DNA of 17,395 bases, taken from NCBI GenBank assembly GCA_020216965.1, contig JAIWOJ010000006.1, positions 1 through 17,395 of the forward strand, read 5' to 3'. Shown piece by piece: positions 7,945 through 14,860 of the stretch. The DNA comes from Prosthecobacter sp. GTDB lineage: Bacteria > Verrucomicrobiota > Verrucomicrobiia > Verrucomicrobiales > Verrucomicrobiaceae. Both the position numbers and the translations under genes were made by a program. Position 1 is the first letter of the stretch; every line of letters begins with the position of its first letter. Under the pieces are notes generated by a model that saw only the letters and a program-made list of their open reading frames with translations, was not told where the DNA came from and did not search any database.

Positions 7945-7948
7945 ATGA
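7817..7948 (+). CDS. Possible 43-residue small protein overlapping the lpxB start
   Basis: The frame starts ATG at 7817, inside an ATGA that ends a shorter frame, and stops at TGA 7946-7948, overlapping the lpxB start as ATGA. The product would begin MTIPASIPIRGTYGGALISQ and has no hydrophobic segment or motif I recognise. A four-base stop/start overlap is typical of translational coupling, which is the only reason to list it. No ribosome binding site is close to its own ATG. It may well be fortuitous or the remnant of an older upstream gene. Confidence 0.2.
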   Translation: MTIPASIPIRGTYGGALISQVAVSIQQDETMPQNAARQALHHA

Positions 7949-9084
7949 TGCACCTCCATTTCATTGCAGGCGAGATAAGTGGAGATACCCATGCCTCTGG
8001 GCTGATTCGGGAGCTATCAACCCTGCGGCCAGGGCTGCGCATCACCGGCCTTGGTGGCCCCAGGATGCGTGATGCTGCCGGGCCAGCCATTGAGGACTGG
8101 GTGGAAAAAGCGGGCGTGGTGGGCCTGTGGGAGGTCTTAAAGATGTACTCCTTCTTCAAGGCAAAGATGGATCAAAGCGTGCGGTAGATCTTGGCAGAAA
8201 ATCCCCAAGCCGTCATCCTGGTGGATTACCCAGGCTTTAATCTCCGCCTGGCAAAAACACTGCGTGAGGCGGGTTACAAGGGTAAGCTGCTCTACTACAT
8301 CAGCCCCCAGGTTTGGGCTTGGAAAAAGGGGCGTGTCAAGGTCATGGCCCAGGTGCTAGACCTGATGATCTGCATCTTCCCTTTTGAAAAAGACTTCTAT
8401 GAGAAGAGTGGGCTGCCCACCGTGTTTGGCGGGCACCCGATGGTGGACAGGGTGGTGACGCTGCGCAGGAACTGGAAGCGTGAACCCGGACTCGTGGGCT
8501 GGTTTCCTGGTAGCCGACGTAATGAAGTGAAAAAGCTCTTTCCCGTCATGATGCAGGCTGCCAAAGCCATCCGGGTGAAGGTGCCTGGGGCCAGATTTGC
8601 GGTCTCTGCAGCCAATGAGCCGCTTGCCGCACTGATGCGTGAGATGGCAGACGCGGCTGGGATGCCTGAGGCCCGCCAGTGGGTGGAGGTAGGCACAGTC
8701 TATGACCTGATGCAGCGCTGCCAGGCCGGTGCGGTGGCGAGTGGTACGGCGACCCTGGAGGCTGCCTGCCTGGGCCTACCGTACGCGCTCGTGTATCACG
8801 TCAATCCCATCACCTACCTGGCCGCAAAGATCGTCGTGCGCATCCAGCGGATCGGCATCGTCAATATCTTGGCGGGCAGAGAGGTGGTGAGGGAGCTTGT
8901 GCAGGGTGGGCTGACCAGTGCGCGGCTTGCCCAAGAAATGGTCAGCCTGCTGACCGATCAGGCGCGCCGGGGGCAGCTTGAGCAGGATTTGGCTGCGGTC
9001 ACCGCCATGCTAGGCCAGCCCGGAGCTTATCGGCGTGCTGCTGAGGCCGTTTTGGCTGCTGTGCCGGAGTCCCTTTCGAGCTGA
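7945..9084 (+). pseudogene. lpxB: Lipid-A-disaccharide synthase, interrupted by an in-frame TAG
   Basis: LpxB (family GT19) joins UDP-2,3-diacylglucosamine and 2,3-diacylglucosamine-1-phosphate to form the lipid A disaccharide at the inner membrane. One frame of 379 codons, the normal LpxB length, runs from the ATG at 7945 to the TGA at 9082. It begins MMHLHFIAGEISGDTHASGL, matching the usual N-terminal strand and GExSGD loop. Later come VDYPGFNLRL, YYISPQVWAWKKGR, FGGHPMVD, PGSRRNEVKKLFP and SGTATLEAACLGLP, all expected of LpxB. Codon 81 (8185-8187) is TAG, in the helix before ILAENPQAVILVDYPGFN, where relatives should have a sense codon. The rest of the frame is intact, so this is a single-codon lesion, a sequence error, or suppressed. 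A restart at TTG 8191 lacks a good ribosome site and would miss the N-terminal domain. The gene converges on the PotA-like ATPase gene with 11 bases between. Confidence 0.85.
8185..8187 (+). other. In-frame amber codon inside lpxB
   Basis: TAG follows GTG CGG and precedes ATC TTG in the lpxB frame. A single change from GAG (Glu) or CAG (Gln) would create it. TAG is also the normal terminator of the AAA_28-type gene (10203-10205) and of the L,D-transpeptidase gene (13758-13760), so general reassignment of TAG is unlikely. Confidence 0.9.
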
Positions 9085-9095
9085 AGGGAAAGAGG

Positions 9096-10196
9096 TTACG
9101 CGTCCGTGGCATTCTCCCCAGCCGCTAGGATGACTACATCTGCGGGTGCGGCCATGACACGGGTCTCAGCGCTGGATGGTTGACGGATTTTGCGTGGATT
9201 GGTCTCACAGACCTTCAGGCAGAGACCGTCCGGCATCTTGAGGTCATACTGCACGGTGGCACCGAGGTAGGTGGTGTCGATGATCCGTCCGGGGAAATGA
9301 TTTGGGGAGCCGAGGATGTGCCCAAAGCTTAGTGCCTCTGGGCGGACGCAAAGGGTTACTGTGCTGCCTAGGCTGGGCTGCCAGTCCTTTCCCGCGGGGC
9401 GTGCACGCACACGGCCAAAGGAGGTCTCCACATCCCAAAAGCTATCCTCGGGGGAGGGCCCTGTCACTGTGCCATGGATCAAATTGGCCTGGCCGATAAA
9501 TTCTGCCACCATCTGGCTGGCTGGATTTCGATAAACCTCCTCTGGCGTGCCTACCTGGGCCAGCCTTCCGGCCTGCATGACGGCTAGGCGGTCTGCCATG
9601 CTCAGTGCCTCATCCCGGTCGTGGGTGACGTAGATGCCGGTGAGGCCAAATTCCTTGCAGAGACGGCGGATTTCCGCGCGCATTTCATGGCGGAGCTTGG
9701 CATCCAAGTTGGAGAGTGGCTCATCCAGCAGCAGGCAACGCGGACGGATGACCAGCGCGCGGGCTAGGGCTACACGCTGCTGCTGCCCGCCTGAGAGCTG
9801 AGAGATGCGCCGCCCACCTAGGCCGCTGAGCTGCACGAGCTCCAGAGCCTGTTCCACGCGCTGAGCGGTCTCAGCGGCTGGGCAGCGCCGCTCCTCCAGG
9901 CCAAAGGCCACATTCTGCGCCACGCTGAGGTGGGGCCAGAGCGCATAACTTTGAAACATCATGCCCGTGCCCCGCTTGTGGGCTGGCAGCCGTGTGACCT
10001 CCTCTTCATCAAAGTAGATGTGGCCGTGATCTGGCTGGTAAAAGCCTGCCAGGTGGCGGAGGAGCGTTGTTTTACCGCAGCCACTGGGCCCCAGCAGGAA
10101 AAACAGTTCCCCTTGCGCGATCTCTAGGCTGACATCCCGCAGCACGGGCTGTTTGCCAAAGCTCTTGCTCAGATTTCGGATGGTGATGCTGACCAT
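9096..10196 (-). CDS. ABC importer ATP-binding protein, PotA/FbpC/UgpC type
   Basis: The predicted 366-residue protein is a complete import ATPase. Motifs are canonical: Walker A GPSGCGKTT (36-44), Q-loop Gln82 in MMFQSYALWPHLS, signature LSGGQ (134-138), Walker B LLLDEP with Asp158-Glu159, D-loop SNLDAK, and H-loop His192 in VTHDRDEALSMADR. A C-terminal regulatory TOBE-like region follows (about 240-360), with VRPEAL and TYLGATVQYDL. The family powers uptake of spermidine, iron, sugar-phosphates or phosphonates; the substrate cannot be told from the ATPase. No permease or binding-protein gene lies in the window. A GGGGA about 10 bases upstream serves as ribosome site, inside the end of the upstream AAA_28-type gene, whose stop is only 6 bases away, so the two are co-transcribed. 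Its stop lies 11 bases from the lpxB stop on the opposite strand. Confidence 0.9.
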   Translation of the reverse strand: MVSITIRNLSKSFGKQPVLRDVSLEIAQGELFFLLGPSGCGKTTLLRHLAGFYQPDHGHIYFDEEEVTRLPAHKRGTGMMFQSYALWPHLSVAQNVAFGLEERRCPAAETAQRVEQALELVQLSGLGGRRISQLSGGQQQRVALARALVIRPRCLLLDEPLSNLDAKLRHEMRAEIRRLCKEFGLTGIYVTHDRDEALSMADRLAVMQAGRLAQVGTPEEVYRNPASQMVAEFIGQANLIHGTVTGPSPEDSFWDVETSFGRVRARPAGKDWQPSLGSTVTLCVRPEALSFGHILGSPNHFPGRIIDTTYLGATVQYDLKMPDGLCLKVCETNPRKIRQPSSAETRVMAAPADVVILAAGENATDA

Positions 10197-10202
10197 GGCT
10201 GG

Positions 10203-10844
10203 CTATTTCCCCTTTCTTGCCGCTTTGGCTTGCTTTGGCTTAGCTTTCACATCGGCCAGTTCGGAGACGATGCCTTCCAGCACGGCCAGGGCGAAGGAGA
10301 TTTTTTTGAAGAAGGAAGGATTGTGCGGCACAAGGATGAAGCGTGGGTGCTGGCTCCAGAGCGCGCGCAACTTGCCATCTAGCTCTACCGCCTGCTCCAG
10401 CGTCTCATTGCGCACGGGATTGCCCCCTTCGATGCCCATGCCGCCCACGGCAGCGCTCTCAAAGAAGATCACGGCATCATATCGGGCCAGCTCGGCCTTC
10501 AGGCTGCTGCCCAGCTCCTTGAAAAAGCCTTTGGCCTCCCCAGGCCAGTAGGCAGCACCATCCACCGTGCCCCGATCACACAGTAGCACGCGGTCTGGGA
10601 AGAGCGCGGCCTGCACGTCCTCTAGGTTTCTCTGCACATGGTAAATGGCACGCTGGGCTGCATGGACGGCGAGCGGCTGCCTGACGCGCGGAAAGCCGCC
10701 GGTGAACACCATGGTCGCAGCTTCAGGCACCAGCACCACGCGCTCCCCCATCTCTCGCCGGAAAAGGTCTGCTGCAGTCGTTTTGCCGCCGCCAGGGCCG
10801 CCCGTCAGGACGATGCGGCAGTGACCGTTGTTTGGCATATTCAT
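10203..10844 (-). CDS. AAA_28-type P-loop ATP/GTP-binding protein
   Basis: From the ATG at 10844 the product is 213 residues. The frame is open upstream to a GTG at 10886, but homologous proteins of this type begin just before the P-loop. Walker A is GGPGGGKTT (15-23), close to the N-terminus after CRIVLT. Other features are VPEAATMVFTGGFPR, the acidic strand LLCDRGTVDGAAYW (Walker B-like, with Asp in a DRG motif), and VIFFESAA. This arrangement resembles the AAA_28 family of small kinase-like NTPases. The C-terminus is Lys/Ala-rich (KAKPKQAKAARKGK). The substrate is unknown. The gene sits downstream of the rplQ terminator and just upstream of the import ATPase. No Shine-Dalgarno is visible, and a TTGACG at 10882-10877 is a possible -35 box with a poor -10. 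Confidence 0.75.
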   Translation of the reverse strand: MNMPNNGHCRIVLTGGPGGGKTTAADLFRREMGERVVLVPEAATMVFTGGFPRVRQPLAVHAAQRAIYHVQRNLEDVQAALFPDRVLLCDRGTVDGAAYWPGEAKGFFKELGSSLKAELARYDAVIFFESAAVGGMGIEGGNPVRNETLEQAVELDGKLRALWSQHPRFILVPHNPSFFKKISFALAVLEGIVSELADVKAKPKQAKAARKGK

Positions 10845-10912
10845 TCGTGCAAAGACTGAGCCCCAGCCGATGGCATCGTCAAGCACGGCTGTGTGCTGCC
10901 GGGGCAGGGATC

Positions 10913-10948
10913 AAAAAAAGCGCGGGCACCTGCGAAGGCACCCGCGCT
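10913..10948 (-). terminator. Intrinsic terminator of the rpoA-rplQ unit
   Basis: Read on the minus strand, a hairpin with an 8-bp GC stem (AGCGCGGG/CCCGCGCT) extends through two G-U wobbles and two further C-G pairs to 12 bp with a 6-base loop. A run of seven T follows directly (plus 10913-10919). It begins 22 bases after the rplQ stop, in the right place and orientation. Confidence 0.9.
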
Positions 10949-10970
10949 GGAAGGGGATGAGGAGGAGCGC

Positions 10971-11393
10971 TTACGCGGCTGCGTTGGCCGCTTCAGCTTC
11001 CGGGGCTTCTGCCTTTGCGGGGGCAGCCTTGGGCACGTAGGCATCCACCCACTCGATAAAGGCCATGGGGGCAGAGTCACTGCGGCGCTGGCCCAGCTTG
11101 GTGATGCGGGTGTAGCCGCCGTTGCGGTCCTTGGAGGCGACGGCGATTTCCTCAAAGAGTTTCTTCACCATGTCCTTGCTGTGGAGCGCGGCAATCGCTA
11201 AGCGGCGAGCGTGAAGGTCACCACGTTTGCCGAGGGTGACCATTTTTTCAGCCAGCGGGCGCACGGCTTTCGCCTTGGCCAGAGTCGTGCGGATGCGGCG
11301 GTGCTCAATGAGAGAGCAGACGAGGTTGGCCAGCAGTGCCTTCCGGTGGGAGGCATCACGCTGGAGCTTGGGGACTTTTCTTCCGTGGTTCAT
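10971..11393 (-). CDS. rplQ: Large ribosomal subunit protein bL17
   Basis: The 140-residue protein begins [20 protein letters not shown], the expected L17 start. It keeps the family core: [52 protein letters not shown] and [10 protein letters not shown]17 sits at the exit-tunnel side of the 50S subunit. After the core comes an Ala/Glu/Pro-rich tail of about 20 residues, a common kind of extension in this protein. It lies 47 bases downstream of rpoA on the same strand, the conserved order in bacteria, and is followed by a strong terminator. The ATG has no evident Shine-Dalgarno. Confidence 0.97.
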   Translation of the reverse strand: MNHGRKVPKLQRDASHRKALLANLVCSLIEHRRIRTTLAKAKAVRPLAEKMVTLGKRGDLHARRLAIAALHSKDMVKKLFEEIAVASKDRNGGYTRITKLGQRRSDSAPMAFIEWVDAYVPKAAPAKAEAPEAEAANAAA

Positions 11394-11440
11394 GTTCTTG
11401 GGTCTGTAGGTAGCTGATTATCAAAAGGGGGCGGGGGGGA

Positions 11441-12556
11441 TTACTCGTCGTCGTCTCCGGCTCCGAGGTTGTCATCGACGAGCTTGGCGAAGTCCATCGC
11501 GTCGGCTTCATCATCGTCTTCCAGCAGGGAGCTGCGGGAGAGCAGGGAGACTCCGCCTGGGTTTGCCTCAAGCAGCGTGGCATCGAACTTCATGCCAAGG
11601 GAGAGACCGAGCTCGGCCAGCTTCTCCTTGATCTCGGTGAGGGACTTCTTGCCAAAGTTGCGGTAGCGCAGCATTTCGGCCTCGGTCTTCATCGCCAACT
11701 GGCCGACGGAGGTGATGTTGGCGTTGTTCAGGCAGTTGGCCGCACGCACGGAGAGCTCGATCTCGTTCACGCTCATATTGAGCAGTTTGCGCAGTTCCGC
11801 GTTTTCCTCGCTCTGGGCCTCTGGGGCGGCTTCGAATTCGACGGCCTTGTCGTCGTAATTCACAAACACGTCCAGGTGGTGACGCAGGATGGCGGCAGAC
11901 TGGAGGAGGGCGTCTTGGGGGGAGATGCGACCGTCCGTCCAGATATCCAGCACCAGTTTGTCAAAGTCCGTATTTTGGCCGACACGGGTGTTTTCGACAC
12001 CGTATTTGACGCGCACGACCGGGCTGTAGATGGAGTCGATCGGGATCACGCCGATGGGCATATCAGGACGCTTATTGTCTTCCCAGGAGGAGAAGCCGCG
12101 GCCAACGCGCACTTCAAACTCACAATCAAACTTTACCTTGCGGTCGAGGTGGCAGATGACGAGGTCTTTGTTGATGACTTCATAGTGGTTGTCATCGCGG
12201 ATATCGCCAGCAGTGATGACGCCGTCTTTCTCAACGGAGATGGAGAGCAGCCTGGGCTCTTTGCTTTCACTGTGGTGCAGGAAGCGGACCTTTTTGAGAT
12301 TCAGGATGATCTGCACCACGTCTTCGACGACGCCAGGGATGGTGGAGAATTCATGTTCCACCCCGCGGATTTTCACGGAGGTGATGGCAGCGCCTTCTAG
12401 GGAGGAGAGCAGAACGCGGCGGAGGGAGTTCCCCAGGGTGTGGCCGTAACCCTTGTCAAAGGGCTCAGCGATGAACTGGGCGTAGGTATCTGTGGCCGTG
12501 GCCTCGTTTTTGACGAGGCGGTTTGGCATTTCGAAGCGTGCGAGACGTGCGGGCAT
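11441..12556 (-). CDS. rpoA: DNA-directed RNA polymerase subunit alpha
   Basis: RpoA dimerises to nucleate the polymerase core and contacts promoter UP elements and activators with its C-terminal domain. The N-terminal domain shows FAEPF-like FIAEPFDKGYGHTLGNSLRR, then LLSSLEGAAITSVKI and EFSTIPGVVEDV. The C-terminal domain (about 258-322) keeps IELSVRAANCL, where Arg271 corresponds to E. coli Arg265, and FGKKSLTEIKEKLAELGLSLGM. A further 49 residues (323-371) form an acidic tail with 15 Asp/Glu, so the protein is about 40 residues longer than E. coli RpoA. The start at 12556 gives MPARLARFEMPNRLV; an internal ATG at codon 10 is less likely. rplQ follows, but rpsD, usually just upstream, is absent: the upstream neighbour is a divergent L,D-transpeptidase gene. 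Confidence 0.97.
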   Translation of the reverse strand: MPARLARFEMPNRLVKNEATATDTYAQFIAEPFDKGYGHTLGNSLRRVLLSSLEGAAITSVKIRGVEHEFSTIPGVVEDVVQIILNLKKVRFLHHSESKEPRLLSISVEKDGVITAGDIRDDNHYEVINKDLVICHLDRKVKFDCEFEVRVGRGFSSWEDNKRPDMPIGVIPIDSIYSPVVRVKYGVENTRVGQNTDFDKLVLDIWTDGRISPQDALLQSAAILRHHLDVFVNYDDKAVEFEAAPEAQSEENAELRKLLNMSVNEIELSVRAANCLNNANITSVGQLAMKTEAEMLRYRNFGKKSLTEIKEKLAELGLSLGMKFDATLLEANPGGVSLLSRSSLLEDDDEADAMDFAKLVDDNLGAGDDDE

Positions 12557-12788
12557 GTGGGGGTAGTATGTTGTGCCGGGTTACCTCCGGGCGAGCCATC
12601 CATACCCCGATGAGGGGTGGACCCGGAAACCAACGGCGAGTGACACTATCATGAGGGCGGCTCGCGAGGGGGCGGGAGTATGGGGGCAAGCTCACGAGGC
12701 GCAAGCGGCATTTTACCCTGTTTGAGGATTCCTGATAGGCTAGGCGCGGGGGTTGCCAGCCCTTGGGAATGCCCTTACAGGATGCCCC
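12557..12788. promoter_or_regulatory. Divergent region with rpoA leader and L,D-transpeptidase upstream sequence
   Basis: This 232-base gap serves rpoA (left) and the L,D-transpeptidase (right). For rpoA a TAAAAT at plus 12710-12715 (minus strand) with CTATCA 17 bases upstream (12733-12738) is a plausible but weak promoter. It would give a leader of roughly 150 bases. In that leader CCGGGT/ACCCGG (12576-12581 with 12621-12626) can enclose a 5-bp hairpin, ACCCC/GGGGT (12604-12618). A competing pairing joins 12591-12597 with 12659-12665 (GCGAGCC/GGCTCGC). A GGAGGT in the leader is too far from the rpoA ATG to be its ribosome site. Confidence 0.4.
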
Positions 12789-13760
12789 GTGGCCCTCAGT
12801 ACACGGCTTTTTCTTATCTTCTTTCTTTCCCTCGCCCTGCACGCGCAGGACGCTGCACCGGCTACGGATGAGCCGCCCAAGGACCGCAGCACCCTGCTAC
12901 AGCTCCAGATTTTCCTAGATCGGCACCTTTTTTGCCCCGGAAAGCTGGATGGAGCGCTGGGGGAGTTCACCTTCAAAGCCCTGGTGAACTACAACTTCGC
13001 CAACCGGCGCAGAAACCTCTATGAATGGTCTTACGCACTGGAGCAGGCGGCCAAAGAGGTGCCTGTGATGTATGCCACCTACCAGATCAAAGAGGAGATG
13101 CTGCGCTTTGTCGATCCGGCGCTACCGGAAAAGCCGGAGGAGCAGGCCACCTTCCCCTACATGGCCTACCGTAGCCTGGCTGAGCTGGTGGCTGAGCGCT
13201 TTCACACAGACGAGGACTTTCTCGCCAAGCTGAACCCGGATAAAAACATGACGCGGCTGAAACCTGGAGACCGTGTCATCGTGCCAAACGTGCGCTCTTT
13301 TCGGATTGAGGAGGTCAAGCCCATGGCCAGCTACAAGGCGGATCCACTCTTGAGCAAGAACACCATCGTTATCGACACCACGGAGCGCATTGCGGTCGTG
13401 TATGCGCCGGATGAGCGTCTGCTGGCTGCTTTTCCCATCACGCCTGGAAAGCCGGAGTTTATCCCTGTGGGCACCTGGGAGATGAAGACCATCCTCACCA
13501 CGCCCTCATTCCGCTACGATAAACAATTTTTAGAGGCTGGCGTGCGTGGTGGAGAGGCCTACCAGCTTCCCCCTGGGCCGAATAGCCCTGTGGGCATCAT
13601 TTGGTGTGGCATCAGTAAAAGCGGCATCGGTCTCCATGGCACCGCCCTACCACGCACCATCGGCCGCAGCCAAAGTGCCGGCTGCGTCCGCTTTGCCAAC
13701 TGGGATGCCATACGCCTGCCTACACTCGTGCGCCCTGGCTCACAGGTCATCGTGCGCTAG
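12789..13760 (+). CDS. Secreted L,D-transpeptidase (YkuD domain) with LysM-like module
   Basis: The GTG at 12789 is chosen because AGGA lies 6 bases upstream and a signal peptide follows at once (VALSTRLFLIFFLSLALHAQ). A TTG at 12753 would bury that signal. The 323-residue product has a peptidoglycan-binding-like stretch at about 35-70 (LDGALGEFTFKALVNYN). A LysM-like module lies at about 127-168 (LAELVAERFHTDEDFLAKLN ending in PGDRVIVPN). A C-terminal YkuD domain completes it. Catalytic residues are visible: His283 in GIGLHGT and Cys299 in SAGCVR, 16 residues apart as the family requires. Such enzymes make 3-3 crosslinks in peptidoglycan or attach proteins to it in the periplasm. It is divergent from rpoA, and its TAG stop precedes a 177-base gap. 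Confidence 0.88.
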   Translation: MALSTRLFLIFFLSLALHAQDAAPATDEPPKDRSTLLQLQIFLDRHLFCPGKLDGALGEFTFKALVNYNFANRRRNLYEWSYALEQAAKEVPVMYATYQIKEEMLRFVDPALPEKPEEQATFPYMAYRSLAELVAERFHTDEDFLAKLNPDKNMTRLKPGDRVIVPNVRSFRIEEVKPMASYKADPLLSKNTIVIDTTERIAVVYAPDERLLAAFPITPGKPEFIPVGTWEMKTILTTPSFRYDKQFLEAGVRGGEAYQLPPGPNSPVGIIWCGISKSGIGLHGTALPRTIGRSQSAGCVRFANWDAIRLPTLVRPGSQVIVR

Positions 13761-13937
13761 GGCCATAGCCGGATCTGAGCCCCATGGGTGCGCCTCGCCT
13801 AGCTTGGGAAATGGAATCCGTGTTATGGTTCCCAGCGCATTTCTGCGCCGCTAAAGTTCGGGACCAGGGTAAAAGTAGCCTACACACAGTTGCAGGTTAA
13901 ATGGGCTGACCTAGGATGGCTATGTATCCCCCTGAGA
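13761..13937. other. Intergenic stretch with inverted repeats before the hydrolase gene
   Basis: An imperfect inverted repeat, GCTTGGGAA/TTCCCAGC, flanks 18 bases at about 13802-13836, and a small GCGCA/TGCGC hairpin (loop TTTC) follows at 13835-13848. No T-run follows either, so they are not convincing terminators. No coding sequence was recognised. Confidence 0.3.
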
Positions 13938-14816
13938 ATGTCAGACTTTACTTTGAAACTGCGCAGCGGCTTAACGCTGGGTTATGCTAAATACGGTGCG
14001 CCTGAAGGTGAGGTGATGTTTTATTACCATGGCTGGCCCAGTGCGCGGGTGCAGGGCAGGCTGATGGACGCGGCGGCGAAGGAGCACGGCCTGCGCATCA
14101 TCGCACCAGACCGCCCTGGGATCGGGCTTTCCGACTTTCAGCCTGGACGAACGCTGCTAGACTGGCCTGTGATGCTGGAGGAACTGGCGGCGCATGTGGG
14201 GGCAGAAAAATTTCACCTGATGGGCTGGTCTGGCGGGGGGCCCTATGTGCTTGCCACCGCCTATGCGATGCCAGAGCGCGTCTTGAGTGCCACAATCTGC
14301 TGTGGCGCGCCGCCACTGCGGTTCCTGGGGTTTGAGCACATGTTTTGGATTTATCGGCTGATGATCCGCCTGCGCGAACCTTTTCCTTCTGTCCTGGGGG
14401 GACTTTTGCGTTTGGGGGAGCGGATCAGCCGTGGCGATCCGCAGCGTGCACCCCTGCGGTGGCTGATGCAGATGCTGGGCGCTGAGGATCGCCGGGTGCT
14501 TTCTGATCCTGAGGTCTTTCAGGTGGTGCGGGAGGGCATTCTAGAAGCTCTGCGCCGCGGCCCGCGTAGCGTCATCGCTGATGCAGACATTTACCTCTCG
14601 GAGTGGGGCTTTGAGGTGGGGGCGATCCGCACCTTGGTGCATTTTTGGCATGGCAAAGAGGACCGCAATATTTCCTGGAAATACAGTGAGCAAGTCGCTG
14701 CGCTGATGCCACAGAGCACGACTGAGTGGCTGGAAAAGGACGGCCACTACTCACTGCCCATCACCCATGTCGATGCCATCCTGCGCAAGGCTTTGGGGAA
14801 ATCTCCAGTTTCTTGA
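13938..14816 (+). CDS. Alpha/beta-fold hydrolase
   Basis: From the ATG at 13938 the product is 292 residues (MSDFTLKLRSGLTLGYAKYG). A TTG 16 codons upstream would add residues unlike the family start. The fold is clear: the oxyanion-side HGWPSAR (31-37), the DRPGIGLSD turn (58-66), and the nucleophile elbow GWSGGG with Ser98. Asp242 in HGKEDRNI and His270 in DGHYSLP complete the triad. A cap region lies between about 125 and 225. There is no signal peptide, so it is probably cytoplasmic. The substrate is not predictable; relatives include esterases, lipases and haloalkane-type enzymes. The gene ends 44 bases before the symporter start on the same strand, so co-transcription is possible. Confidence 0.85.
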   Translation: MSDFTLKLRSGLTLGYAKYGAPEGEVMFYYHGWPSARVQGRLMDAAAKEHGLRIIAPDRPGIGLSDFQPGRTLLDWPVMLEELAAHVGAEKFHLMGWSGGGPYVLATAYAMPERVLSATICCGAPPLRFLGFEHMFWIYRLMIRLREPFPSVLGGLLRLGERISRGDPQRAPLRWLMQMLGAEDRRVLSDPEVFQVVREGILEALRRGPRSVIADADIYLSEWGFEVGAIRTLVHFWHGKEDRNISWKYSEQVAALMPQSTTEWLEKDGHYSLPITHVDAILRKALGKSPVS

Positions 14817-14860
14817 ATTTCAGTCTTGGCCTGGCCTACTGCTTGCCAGTATCTGGCGGC

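Noticed and set aside
7945..9084. TAG as a reassigned sense codon in this organism
   Set aside because: TAG ends the AAA_28-type gene and the L,D-transpeptidase gene at natural C-termini, so global reassignment does not fit.
11876..12400. A 174-codon plus-strand frame antisense to rpoA
   Set aside because: It is the mirror of a strongly conserved rpoA coding sequence; its Asp/Val-rich composition is what reversed rpoA codons give.
13802..13853. Inverted repeats after the L,D-transpeptidase gene as an intrinsic terminator
   Set aside because: Stems are short or bulged and no T-run follows in either direction.
14726..14860. Upstream extension of the symporter gene
   Set aside because: This part lies largely in the hydrolase gene in another frame and is unlike the AGCS N-terminus; the ATG at 14861 gives the usual length.
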